Below, in pieces: positions 6,271-15,105 of a stretch of DNA of 64,000 bases. The stretch comes from Bryobacterales bacterium (GTDB lineage Bacteria; Acidobacteriota; Terriglobia; Bryobacterales; Bryobacteraceae): NCBI GenBank assembly GCA_020847975.1, contig JADLBD010000070.1:1-64000 (forward strand), read 5' to 3'. Position 1 is the stretch's first letter, and each line of letters begins with the position of its first letter. Made by a program: the position numbers and the translations under genes. The notes below the pieces were generated by a model. The model was not told the DNA's origin. It did not search any database and saw nothing but the letters and a program-made list of their open reading frames with translations.

Positions 6271-9255
6271 TTGAAGACCATAGTGGCTGTAATTCTGGGC
6301 TCGCTACTTTGCCTTGGCGGAGCGGCTATGGTGAGCGTGTCCGTTTGGAGTGGGTACCGGAGCGGGAGTTGGCCCGAAGTGCAAGGAACCATTGTCTCTT
6401 CACACGTGGCGGAGGATACCGGATCGGACGCTCCCTACTATCCGGAGGTGGTCTACCGCTATGAGGTGGGAGGGAGGAAGTACACCTCGTCCCGGCGTTC
6501 CTTCGAAACGGAGATGCATTCGTCGAGCAGGGGTAGTGCGGACAGCATCGTGAAGCGGTATCCGGCGGGGAAGTCTGTGCCGGTTTACGTGGATCCCGGG
6601 AACGCGGCGGAGGCTGTGCTGGCGAGAGGAGTGCCCCCGGTCTCCACGATGATCCTGCTGCTCCTTCTGGCGATGCCGCCGTTCCTCATCTCCTATGCGG
6701 TGAATGAGAGGCGCGCCGGGCGGGTGCGGATGTCGAAGCCGCCGGTCCGCGCTGCCGTTTTCCGGGAGACGCCGCTGCGGCCGGAGGAACTGAACGCGGC
6801 AGAGAGAGTCGTATGCCGCGCGGAGTCCGGCGCCAAGGACGAGCAGTGGGTGGTTCAGTCGCTGCTGGCGGCGCTCCGGGCGATGGAGAAGGCGGGCATG
6901 GTGGAGTTCCAAACGAAAGAGAATGGCCTGCTCAAGAAGAGTCGCGTAATTGATGTGGTTCCCTCCGGCAGGAAGCCTGTCCGGCCGCCGTATACGCTGG
7001 AGGCGCGCCTGCGCGTGCGGACGCCGCGGAGGGTATCCGATGTCGTCTACGAATGGCTGGAAGAAGACTGCAGCAAGCCGTTCCAACGCGCGGCCGAGCA
7101 ACTGCGGGTGATGGCGGTGCTGCGTGGGTTCGGACGGCTCGATTGGAACCCGAAGTCAGGGCGCGGTTATTCGATCTCGGAGGAGTTTCGCCAGTTGCCC
7201 GTAGCAGACGAATCGGACGAGGATCTGGAGAGGGAAATCCGCAACGCCTTCGACCGGCGGACCAGGTACCAGGACAATCCGCATGGGGGCCGCACGGAGA
7301 TTCCCGGCTCCGATCCTTGGTTGGCGGAGTCTGAGTTGGACCGGACACGCTTGAACCTGAGCGACGAGGAGCGGGCTACTGTTTTTGCTGCAAAGCCGGA
7401 TACGAAGGGGGCCGGCTCACTCGGGCTGGGCATTGCCGGTTTTATCGGTATGTTCCTGCTGGTGGCTTTCCATGCAGAGGAGGCGAATCCTCTGCCGCTG
7501 TTTGCGGCGGTTTCGGGAGTAGCGGCCGTTCTCGGTTTTGGGGTGCCGCTGATTCCCGGTCTGGGGCGGATTCAATTGGGGACCGCGCGGTTATGCCACT
7601 CCTGCTTCGGGAAAGCGCTTCCGGAGAATGCGGGCAAACGAATGCAGAGTGCGATGGCGGCGCCGGTCTTCGGCGCGGCGGCCGCGGCAGCCCAGCTCTA
7701 CCCGCGCATCGGCGCGGTGATCGCGGCCGGAATCGGCATTGGGCTGCTGGCCCGCGCGCTGCGGCGCAAAGTAGCGGCGGCGGTTACCGCGCACGTGGTG
7801 GCTTCTGCCGAGCCGAGCAACCAGTCGCCCGCGCAGGCGGAGGCTGCAACGGTGGAGGCGGCCGGGCCGGCGGTCTCCGAACGCGGCGTTGCTCCCATCG
7901 AATATCTGGAAGCGGACAGCCTGCCTCCGGTGTCCGCCGAGAGCAGGGAGCGGATTCGGGCAATCTTAGAACGCGGACCTGCGTTGACAAAGATCTACCG
8001 TGAATCCGCGTTGGCGCTTGCAACAGCCACTACAGGATTGTCTGTCCTGATGTGGCTGTTGGCGCCGCGCCTGCCGGGCTCGGACGAACCTGGCTTCCCC
8101 TATGTGCTCGTTTTCCTGGCTGTGGCGACGTGGCTGACCGTGAAGATGACCAGCGTCATGACGGCGCTGGCCGGCGCACTCATCAAACCCGTGGTGAACA
8201 GCCTGGCGGGGGTGAAGTCTCGAACGGAACCAGTCCGCGCCGGCATGGCCGTCCGCCTGACTCTGTTGCCGCTGCTGGGCTATGGCTGGATATTTTTGGC
8301 TGCCGCCAAGGCAAGCCCGTTCGCACCGCCGGTGACGCGGGCCGTCGCCTTCGTTGTGTTTTGGGGGTTATGCGCAGCCTACGTGTTCCGGGTGAGGGCG
8401 AGGGTGCGCGAGGTGGAACAGCGATACCCTGCCCGCCCGCCACTCAATTTGCTGGCACTGCGCGTTTTCAACAGTAACTCCATGGACAACTTCCTGACCC
8501 TGACCGACCTGTGGCAATGGATAGGAACCCGGCAGAAGTTGGATGGCCCCGACACGGCGGGCGAGAGGCTCAAGGACGTCGGGCTGTTTCTGGTGGGCCG
8601 GCTGGATCTCGGCATTGTCGAGAATGACCAGGAAGTGGCGGAAGCCTTTGCCCGGTTGCGAACCGCGCCGGACCCAACTGATCTGCGGTTCCCCATGAAC
8701 TCCATGCAATGCACGGATGCGACCTGGAAGCAGTGCCTGTTTCAACTGCTCGACCGCTGCGACGTCGTGCTGATGGATCTGTCAGGCTTTACCCCGCAGA
8801 ATCGCGGCTGCGTCTTTGAGATCCGGCAACTGGCCCAAAGGATGCCGGTGGGGCGAGTGATCCTGCTGGTTGGCGACTCTACTGACGTGGAATTTCTCCG
8901 GGCAGTGGTGGCGGATGCGTGGAAGGGAAAGGCAACGGTGCGGGTTCTCTACACAGGGGGTGATCTCGAACGAAGAGAGACAGAGTCGGTGTACGAATGG
9001 AAGGACCGTGTCGAAGGGCGGCTGAAGAGCGAGCAGCTGGTGGGTACGCTGCTCGATTCGGCCCTGCCACAGCGAAGCCAGGCGGGCCCGCCGAAGCATT
9101 ACGCGGGCGTAATGCCGCGCCAAATCGGCCGTCTGGTGCACGGGGTCCTGATCCTGGCACTGTCGATCATGTTGCTATTTTCGGTGGTGAACCTCTTCTC
9201 CGAGCATGTGGTTGGGCCGATGCCTCCTCTCGAGACACCCGTCCAGCGTCCCTGA
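6271..9255 (+). CDS. DUF3592-like multi-TM protein with TIR/deoxyribosyltransferase-like C-terminal domain
   Basis: A 994-aa membrane protein. Residues about 1-140 form a DUF3592-like module (TM helix, a beta domain with VVYRYEVGGRKYTS and VPVYVDPGNAAEA, second TM helix). A soluble region (150-380) follows, then several TM segments (390-440, 470-500, 580-720) and a CHSC pair in the middle. From about 728 to 930 lies a soluble domain beginning LRVFNSNSMDNF and containing VVLMDLSGFTPQNRGC at about 831, then EIRQLAQRMP and VILLVGDSTD. This pattern resembles the nucleotide-handling TIR/NDT-like domain attached to bacterial membrane proteins. A final TM helix (about 955-980) closes the protein. 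The start is TTG 6271, chosen because of the promoter just upstream, and no convincing Shine-Dalgarno is present. The function is unknown to me. Codons favour G at third positions, unlike the neighbouring efflux genes. Confidence 0.75.
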   Translation: MKTIVAVILGSLLCLGGAAMVSVSVWSGYRSGSWPEVQGTIVSSHVAEDTGSDAPYYPEVVYRYEVGGRKYTSSRRSFETEMHSSSRGSADSIVKRYPAGKSVPVYVDPGNAAEAVLARGVPPVSTMILLLLLAMPPFLISYAVNERRAGRVRMSKPPVRAAVFRETPLRPEELNAAERVVCRAESGAKDEQWVVQSLLAALRAMEKAGMVEFQTKENGLLKKSRVIDVVPSGRKPVRPPYTLEARLRVRTPRRVSDVVYEWLEEDCSKPFQRAAEQLRVMAVLRGFGRLDWNPKSGRGYSISEEFRQLPVADESDEDLEREIRNAFDRRTRYQDNPHGGRTEIPGSDPWLAESELDRTRLNLSDEERATVFAAKPDTKGAGSLGLGIAGFIGMFLLVAFHAEEANPLPLFAAVSGVAAVLGFGVPLIPGLGRIQLGTARLCHSCFGKALPENAGKRMQSAMAAPVFGAAAAAAQLYPRIGAVIAAGIGIGLLARALRRKVAAAVTAHVVASAEPSNQSPAQAEAATVEAAGPAVSERGVAPIEYLEADSLPPVSAESRERIRAILERGPALTKIYRESALALATATTGLSVLMWLLAPRLPGSDEPGFPYVLVFLAVATWLTVKMTSVMTALAGALIKPVVNSLAGVKSRTEPVRAGMAVRLTLLPLLGYGWIFLAAAKASPFAPPVTRAVAFVVFWGLCAAYVFRVRARVREVEQRYPARPPLNLLALRVFNSNSMDNFLTLTDLWQWIGTRQKLDGPDTAGERLKDVGLFLVGRLDLGIVENDQEVAEAFARLRTAPDPTDLRFPMNSMQCTDATWKQCLFQLLDRCDVVLMDLSGFTPQNRGCVFEIRQLAQRMPVGRVILLVGDSTDVEFLRAVVADAWKGKATVRVLYTGGDLERRETESVYEWKDRVEGRLKSEQLVGTLLDSALPQRSQAGPPKHYAGVMPRQIGRLVHGVLILALSIMLLFSVVNLFSEHVVGPMPPLETPVQRP

Positions 9256-9280
9256 TCAGGCGGTCACTTGGCGGCGCGTG

Positions 9281-9310
9281 TTGACCGGGCGGCGCCAAAC
9301 CGCAAAGAAT
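9281..9310 (+). promoter_or_regulatory. Possible promoter before the dehydrogenase remnant
   Basis: TTGACC (9281-9286) and AAGAAT (9305-9310) are separated by 18 bp. The -10 box is weak (four of six). The transcript would cover the dehydrogenase remnant, the EamA transporter and perhaps the hexosaminidase. Confidence 0.3.
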
Positions 9311-9322
9311 TGGAGATAGCAA

Positions 9323-9649
9323 ATGAGCGCCCGGAACAAAGGAGCTAAGCCCACCGGCATGGTAGGCATGGGATTGACGGGACGCGGCATCGAAACCATC
9401 GACCGCTCGTTCCGCAATGATAGCGGCTATTGGGCGACCTTCGCCGGTCCGTTCCGCTGGATGGATCTCACCGGGATTCCCATCTATGCCGCCGTGATGG
9501 AGGGCTTACTCCCCAAGTTATGCAGCACCGGCAAGACGCCCGGGCTCATGAGAGAGAAGGAGAGCGCCAAGCGCCGGGAAAAAGCGTCGGTCGGCTTCAC
9601 CAACGGAATCCGCAGGCTGGCGGACAGCTACGACGGCGGGAAGATCTGA
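9323..9649 (+). pseudogene. Internally deleted 3-hydroxyacyl-CoA dehydrogenase remnant
   Basis: A 108-aa open frame with an intact start and a GGAGA ribosome site 8 bp upstream. Residues about 12-22 (GMVGMGLTGRGI) match the glycine-rich NAD loop at the N-terminus of short 3-hydroxyacyl-CoA dehydrogenases. The text then jumps directly to IETIDRSFRN and FAGPFRWMDLTG, which belongs to the C-terminal domain about 190-200 residues further on in full-length relatives (comparison from memory). The rest of the Rossmann fold and the catalytic His region are missing, so enzyme activity is very unlikely. The final 20 residues also look degraded. The stop codon touches the ATG of the EamA gene, so the frame may survive as a coupling leader. 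Confidence 0.65.
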
Positions 9650-10597
9650 ATGCGCTCCTGGTTCTTTCTCTTCTGCTGCAATCTCATGTGGGCGATGCAG
9701 TTCACCTGCATCAAACTGGTGCAGGACCAGGTGGGTCCGATGTTCACGGTATGGGGACCGATGACGCTTGCCATGCTCATGCTGATCCCCTTCGTGATTC
9801 GTGAAGAAGCCCCCGCCGGAAAAATGCGTCCCCTCGAAGTGGTCCGGATCTACTTCGTACTGGCGGCGTTTGGCGTCTTCCCGGCGCAAGTGATGATGAC
9901 GTGGGGAACCCGCCTGTCGCTGGCAAGCAACGCCGCCCTCCTCAATTTGACGCTCCCCGTCGCCACGGCCATGTTCGCGGTGATCTTTCTCCGCGAACGC
10001 ATGACGTTGATCCGCTGGATCAGCTTTGCCGTCGCCATAGCCGGCGTGCTGCTCTGTTCGGGCATCGATTTTCGCAGCCTCAGCTTCGGCAGTTCCTATC
10101 TCTCCGGGAACCTGCTGATCTTCGCCGCCACGCTCGGAGCCGCTTTCTACAACTCCTACGGCAAGAAAGCTCTCGCGTTCCACTCGCCGATGAGGATGCT
10201 GTTTTTCACCTACGTGGCGCTCTGCTCGATGATGGCCCCCATCGTCCTCATCGAAGAACACGAGGTCTTCTTCCGCATCCCGCAGTTCACCCTCCAAACC
10301 TGGATCGGCATGGGACTGCTGGTCTTCTTCCACAACTACCTTTCGATGATCCTGTTCCTGAAGGCGCTGAAAAATCTCGACGCGATTCAAGCCGCGCTAT
10401 CCAACTACCTCATCACCTTCTTCGGCCTCCCCATCGCCGCCGTCTGGCTGCATGAGAAGCTCAGCGCAACCGCCATCGTGGGTGGCATTCTGGTGTTGTG
10501 CAGCACACTGGTCATCACGGTTTGGGAAGAACTCCGCCCCGCACGCCGGCCCGTGCCGCCGGCTTCCGCCGAATACCAGCCCGCCGCCGGACCTTAA
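9650..10597 (+). CDS. EamA/DMT-superfamily transporter
   Basis: A 315-aa inner-membrane protein with about ten hydrophobic helices in two EamA repeats (for example FGVFPAQVMMTWGTRLSLAS in the first and SNYLITFFGLPIAAVW in the second). The family moves small metabolites, but the substrate cannot be read from sequence. The ATG at 9650 follows the stop of the upstream remnant without a gap, and only a weak purine-rich site (GGCGGGAAG) precedes it, so translational coupling is likely. The hexosaminidase gene starts 2 bp after its stop, suggesting a shared transcript. Confidence 0.9.
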   Translation: MRSWFFLFCCNLMWAMQFTCIKLVQDQVGPMFTVWGPMTLAMLMLIPFVIREEAPAGKMRPLEVVRIYFVLAAFGVFPAQVMMTWGTRLSLASNAALLNLTLPVATAMFAVIFLRERMTLIRWISFAVAIAGVLLCSGIDFRSLSFGSSYLSGNLLIFAATLGAAFYNSYGKKALAFHSPMRMLFFTYVALCSMMAPIVLIEEHEVFFRIPQFTLQTWIGMGLLVFFHNYLSMILFLKALKNLDAIQAALSNYLITFFGLPIAAVWLHEKLSATAIVGGILVLCSTLVITVWEELRPARRPVPPASAEYQPAAGP

Positions 10598-10599
10598 CC

Positions 10600-12621
10600 A
10601 TGAAAACACTCTGCATCTGGTTCTGTTGGTGCTCCGCTCTGCTCGGAGCCGGACATCGCAATCTGCTCCCGAAGCCGCAGCGCATCCACTATGGAGAGGG
10701 CAGCCTTGGTTTACAGGGCCTCTCCGTCGTGTTGACGTCTTCCCCCTCGCGCGAGGATTCCTTTGCCGTGGCGCGATTGTCCGCCGGGTTAAAGAGCCGT
10801 GGCGGCGTTCCGGGAGCGCGCACGATTCGCTTGATCCGCACGGGCGCCGTGGATCCGCTGCCTCGGGATACCGAGCAGACGGGCCCCGGTTCGCGCGAGT
10901 CCTACCAATTGCGCATCACTTCCAGTGGCGGGGAGGCGCGGGCGCGTTCCTCGGCCGGTCTCTTTTACGCCGTCGAGACGCTCCTCCAGTTGATCGAAGG
11001 CAGCGGTAAGGATGCAGCGCTGCCCGTTGTCGAGATCGAGGATTGGCCGTCGCTCGCCTACCGCGGCGTGATGTTCGACCTCAGTCACGGCCCCCTTCCC
11101 ACCGAGGATGAAATCAAGCGCCAGATCGATTTTCTTGCCCGCTGGAAAGGCAACCAATACTATTTCTACTCCGAGCTTTCCATCGAGATGAAGGGATATC
11201 CTCTCATCAATCCCGGCGGCCGCTATACGCGGGAACAGGTTGAGAGGATTATCGCTTATGCCCGTGAGCGTCACGTCGACGTTGTGCCCTGCCTCGAATT
11301 CTACGGTCACCTGCACGACCTGTTTCGCATCGAGCGGTACGCCAATCTCGCCGCTCTGCCGCACGGCGCGGACTTGAATCCAGGCAATCCGCAAGTGCAG
11401 CGAATGCTCGAGGATTGGGTCGGCCAGATGGCCGCTCTTTTCCCCAGTCCGTGGTTTCACATCGGTCTGGACGAACCCTGGGAACTCGAACGGGCCGGCA
11501 GCGCGGCGGCCGGCGGCGTCGAACCTGGCAAGCTCTATCTCGACCACTTGCGCCGCATGTCGGAATTCGTGCGGCGTCACGGCAAGCGCGTCCTCTTCTG
11601 GGCGGATGTTACCAGCGGCGCCGCGTTGTTCGATAAATACCCGCAACTGGCTTCCAGCTTGCCCGAGGGAACCGTGGCCGTGCCCTGGCACTATCGGGAA
11701 GAGAAGGACTATTCCCACATGATCGAGCCGTTCAGCAAGGCGCGGGTTCCGCAAGTGGTAGGCACCGGTATTTGGGGGTGGGACACCATTGTTCCCGACT
11801 TCCGTGTCACCTTCGCCAACATTGACGGTTTCCTGCGCGATGGCCGCAAACACGGTACGCTCGGCGTCGTCAATACGAACTGGTCCGATGATGCGCAGAT
11901 CCTCTATCGCATGACAAAACCGGGAGTGGCCTATGGCGCCGCCGCGGCCTGGCAGACCGGCCCGGTAGACCGCGCTAATTTCTTTCTCCACTACAGCACC
12001 CTGCTCCATGGCGAACCGGCGGGCACAAATATTGCGGCTGCTCTCCAGGCCCTCGATGACGCGCAGCAGGCCATGGCCGCCGCCGTGGGTTCGGAGGACA
12101 TGTTCCGCCTCTGGGACGATCCCTTCGAGCCGCACACCTTGAGCCGCGTTCGCGGCCATGTTCAGGAATTGCGAACCGCGCGGCTGAAAGCGGAAGACGC
12201 CCAGGAACGTTTGCAGAGCGCCGTGGCAATAGATCCCGAATCCCTTTCCAGTCTTCTCTTCGGAGCCCGCCTGCTCGATTACGCAGGCATGAAATTCCTC
12301 TATGCCGCCGAGATCGCGGCTGTCTACGAGAAACTCGGCCCTGCTTCCACGAGAGCCGATCTGTCGTTCTGGCTGGGGCGGCAGGCAGGCGACCGGAACC
12401 ATAGCCGCGTGGGCGACCTGATGGACCTCATCACCGAGCTTCGCGATATCTATCGAACGCAGTGGGTTGCCGAGTACACGCCCTACCGGCTTGGCTCCGC
12501 ACTGGGACGCTTCGATGCCGAATACGAGTATTGGCGCAGGTTCCAGGCCAAGCTATGGGAGCTTCGCAGAACACATCAGGAAGGCACTCCGCTTCCTGCT
12601 CTCGATTCGCTGCGCCGCTAA
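10600..12621 (+). CDS. Exported beta-N-acetylhexosaminidase-like glycoside hydrolase (GH20-like)
   Basis: A 673-aa exported protein with a signal peptide (MKTLCIWFCWCSALLGAG). Residues about 20-150 form the alpha/beta domain that often precedes GH20 barrels (LPKPQRIHYGEG). The catalytic barrel starts near residue 154 (YRGVMFDLSHGP). The GH20-type acid/base pair is present as HIGLDEP (H287, D291, E292), with Leu where HxGGDE proteins have Gly. A helical C-terminal region (about 480-670) follows. ATG 10600 was chosen over an upstream in-frame start because it opens the signal peptide and follows the EamA stop by 2 bp. The likely role is removal of N-acetylhexosamine from glycans outside the cytoplasm. 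GH84-like activity is an alternative. Confidence 0.82.
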   Translation: MKTLCIWFCWCSALLGAGHRNLLPKPQRIHYGEGSLGLQGLSVVLTSSPSREDSFAVARLSAGLKSRGGVPGARTIRLIRTGAVDPLPRDTEQTGPGSRESYQLRITSSGGEARARSSAGLFYAVETLLQLIEGSGKDAALPVVEIEDWPSLAYRGVMFDLSHGPLPTEDEIKRQIDFLARWKGNQYYFYSELSIEMKGYPLINPGGRYTREQVERIIAYARERHVDVVPCLEFYGHLHDLFRIERYANLAALPHGADLNPGNPQVQRMLEDWVGQMAALFPSPWFHIGLDEPWELERAGSAAAGGVEPGKLYLDHLRRMSEFVRRHGKRVLFWADVTSGAALFDKYPQLASSLPEGTVAVPWHYREEKDYSHMIEPFSKARVPQVVGTGIWGWDTIVPDFRVTFANIDGFLRDGRKHGTLGVVNTNWSDDAQILYRMTKPGVAYGAAAAWQTGPVDRANFFLHYSTLLHGEPAGTNIAAALQALDDAQQAMAAAVGSEDMFRLWDDPFEPHTLSRVRGHVQELRTARLKAEDAQERLQSAVAIDPESLSSLLFGARLLDYAGMKFLYAAEIAAVYEKLGPASTRADLSFWLGRQAGDRNHSRVGDLMDLITELRDIYRTQWVAEYTPYRLGSALGRFDAEYEYWRRFQAKLWELRRTHQEGTPLPALDSLRR

Positions 12622-12626
12622 AGGAA

Positions 12627-13708
12627 TCAGCAGCCGGTAATCGGCCGTAGTGCCTCCGTCTCCGCCAAATCCCTCACCATGATGTTGAGAAACAGCCCGC
12701 GAGGCTCCGGGAAATCCATCACCAGCCGCAGTTCTTCCGGAGTAAACGATCCTCTCACCAGCAGCGGCTTTCCATGCGCCTGGATCTTCTGTAAGTGCGG
12801 CACGAGTTGCGCCACGGGAGGCCCCAGAGCATCGTTGTTGATCTCATAGCACTGGATCTCCTCAACCTCCAGGATCGCCTCCAGCAGAAACAAAGACGTC
12901 GAATGCAAGGGAATGAAGTTCGACGCGAAGTGCCGGGGCAGCATGCGGTCCACCGGCTGCACGAACTGCCGGTACAGGCGCGGCGAGTAGACCGCGGTTG
13001 CGTCCTCCTGCATGCGCACAATCGGACCCGGAGACCATAACGAATACTGGGCGTCGAAATATCCGTTTGCAAACAGCGGCGCCCGCCGCCAGAACGCCGC
13101 GGTGAACTCGCACAACCATTCGCCGCCGCGCTGGAGGATCTGCCCGGATTCCTCCGGCGAGTCGGTAAGATCCAGCAGGCTTTGCGTCGCGCCGCGCAAT
13201 AGCGCGTGCAGATCCGTGGGGCCAAGTTCCGCCGAGTGGCTCACCGGAAATCGCCCCGCGGATAGTTCCACCAGGGCGTCTGCAAACTCGAGATACTTTC
13301 GAAACCACGGGCATTCCGGATCCAAACGCGCCGCCAGAGTATCCGGCCAGGGGAGTGGCTGCTCTTGCCCGAGAATGCTGTCCGGAAGTACGCGCAAGGG
13401 GCTCCCGAGCGCTGCCGGCAGCCACGGAATCGCCACCTGTCCTGGGCACGCTCCGCGAATCAGATCATCGTCCATCGTCTCCCCTTCGCGCAGGATCCGG
13501 AGATGATCCTCGAGGAACGCGGACGGATTCACTTGGGCGGGTTCCAGCCGCGACTCCCGCGGCAGACTCCGGCGGCGGCGAACTCGCCAAAGGGAAACCA
13601 CCCCACGCACGTGAATCCAACCAGCGGCCTGCGGACATCACTGCGATTCCAGAAGGCGCGATAGCGCTCGATCTTTGCGGGGTCGTTACCGAACTCTGCC
13701 CGGGACAT
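12627..13708 (-). pseudogene. Uroporphyrinogen decarboxylase-like (URO-D superfamily) protein, frameshifted
   Basis: Two overlapping minus-strand frames carry one protein. The N-terminal part starts at ATG 13708 (MSRAEFGNDPAKIERYRAFW, then VGFTCVGWFPFGEFAA). The remainder, from RLEPAQVNPSAFLEDH onward, lies in another frame ending at 12627. The switch falls around 13565-13585, inside a GGC repeat, and corresponds to one missing base. The body has URO-D features (LHSTSLFLLEAILEVEEIQ, GKPLLVRGSF). Relatives in soil Acidobacteria are usually metabolic URO-D-like proteins of unknown substrate, not haem enzymes. It may be a real pseudogene, a sequencing or assembly error, or a -1 frameshift. Its 3' end nearly meets the hexosaminidase stop. 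Confidence 0.65.
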
Positions 13709-15105
13709 TGGTTGATGTGGCGCTGACGGGCACAATCATAGCAGACCGTGCGCGCGCCGCCGTGCCGCGTTGGTGTCGAACCGCGCCGCGAGAAGTTGCG
13801 CGTATCCTTAACAGCCGCCGAGAGGTCAGTATGGCCTGGTGAAGCCAGGGAGCCGTCTGGATGCCCGTGCCAGTGGCTGTGGAACATCCGTTGGCGCCCG
13901 GGCCGCCGGAGCATTTCCACCAATTCAGGGTCGCGTCCACCGAGCCAGTCGACAGATTATTGACACCCACGGCGTCAAAAAAGCTGTTGAACCTTGCAGT
14001 GACCCCGCCGGTTGTGGCCACGGCGATGTCGATCGCTTCGTTCTTGAAGATATTTTGCGTGATGACGGTGCCGGTGATGGGTGATGCTCCGTGCGCTTCG
14101 TCGGCGAAGACGTCGATGCCCGTGGGCACAGTCAAGCCGGGATCGCTATCCGGACCATTCACCGAGATCTGATTGCCCACAATCAGGTTGTCGTTCAGGT
14201 TCTGCAGCGGCGAGTGGCTGTGCATGGATACCCCTGGCAGCGCATTGCCTGTGAGGGTGTTGCCCTGAACCACATTCCCCCAGTTCTGCGCCCCCGGGGC
14301 GGCAGTGAATAAACCCAGGCCGGCGCCCTCACCGGAGGCGAGGCCGTTGGCGGAGGATGTATTCCCCGCAATCGTGTTGTGGTAAATGCCGCGAAGCGGT
14401 TGGTGCTGCCCAAAGTTCACAATGTGGGAGGCCACTGTGATGCCGCAATCGAATGGGTTGTTCTGGACGATGTTCGCTGAGATCAGGTTGTCGTGGGTCG
14501 AGCCGGTGTCGTCGCTTAACAGGATGCCCCCGGGCATTTCTCTCCACCAGATTGTTGGCGACCGTCGAATGGTCGACTCCGCTCAAGTGAATCCCTTCGC
14601 CGCAATCGAAGCCTTGAAAATCCACGAAGTACGACGGCAAGCCAGGGCAGGTGGGCGGTTGACCCTTCACCAGCGTAAGGCTCTTGTCACTGCCGGTCAC
14701 GTGGTTGTTGGCGACGGTGATGTAGGACGAATCGGTCACCAGAATTCCTTCGAAGTTGGCATTGGCGACGGTGAACCCGGTTACGGAGACGTGGGCGAGG
14801 CCGGGATGATGGTGTCCATCGACGTGGATGCCGTTCGGTAAGCCTGTGGCGTCGATGACCGTGTTTTCAGAACCCTCCCCGATCAGCGAAAGAGATTTGT
14901 CGATGACCACATGTTCGTGGTAAGTGCCATGAGCCACTGTGATCGTGTCGTTGGGTGCGGCGGCTGTTACGGCGGCCGTAATGGTTGACTTACAACCCCC
15001 GGTACCGCCGGGATTTACGCAGAGAGTCGCGGCTGAGGCGGAGATACCCACACCCAGGAGGCTGAGCGTTGAAGGTGTATACTTTCCCCACTCCCTTATG
15101 CCCAC
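13686..15105 (-). pseudogene. Exported right-handed beta-helix (NosD-like) protein, frameshifted
   Basis: The N-terminal half contains a signal-like segment (STLSLLGVGISASAAT), then TITAAVTAAAPNDTITVAHG and repeated N-N-H/N-N-L turns. The C-terminal half continues in another frame from GGILLSDDTGSTHDN to WWKCSGGPGANGC. The two join exactly if one base is dropped from the CCCCCGGG run at 14527-14534, which restores NAGGILLSDD. The start is uncertain: GTG 15105 is a guess, and the signal region overlaps the divergent amidase start. After IQTAPWLHQ the frame runs on for about 40 low-quality residues, suggesting a second defect. Parallel beta-helix proteins of this type bind or cut polysaccharides outside the cell, but no catalytic residues can be assigned. 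Confidence 0.6.
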
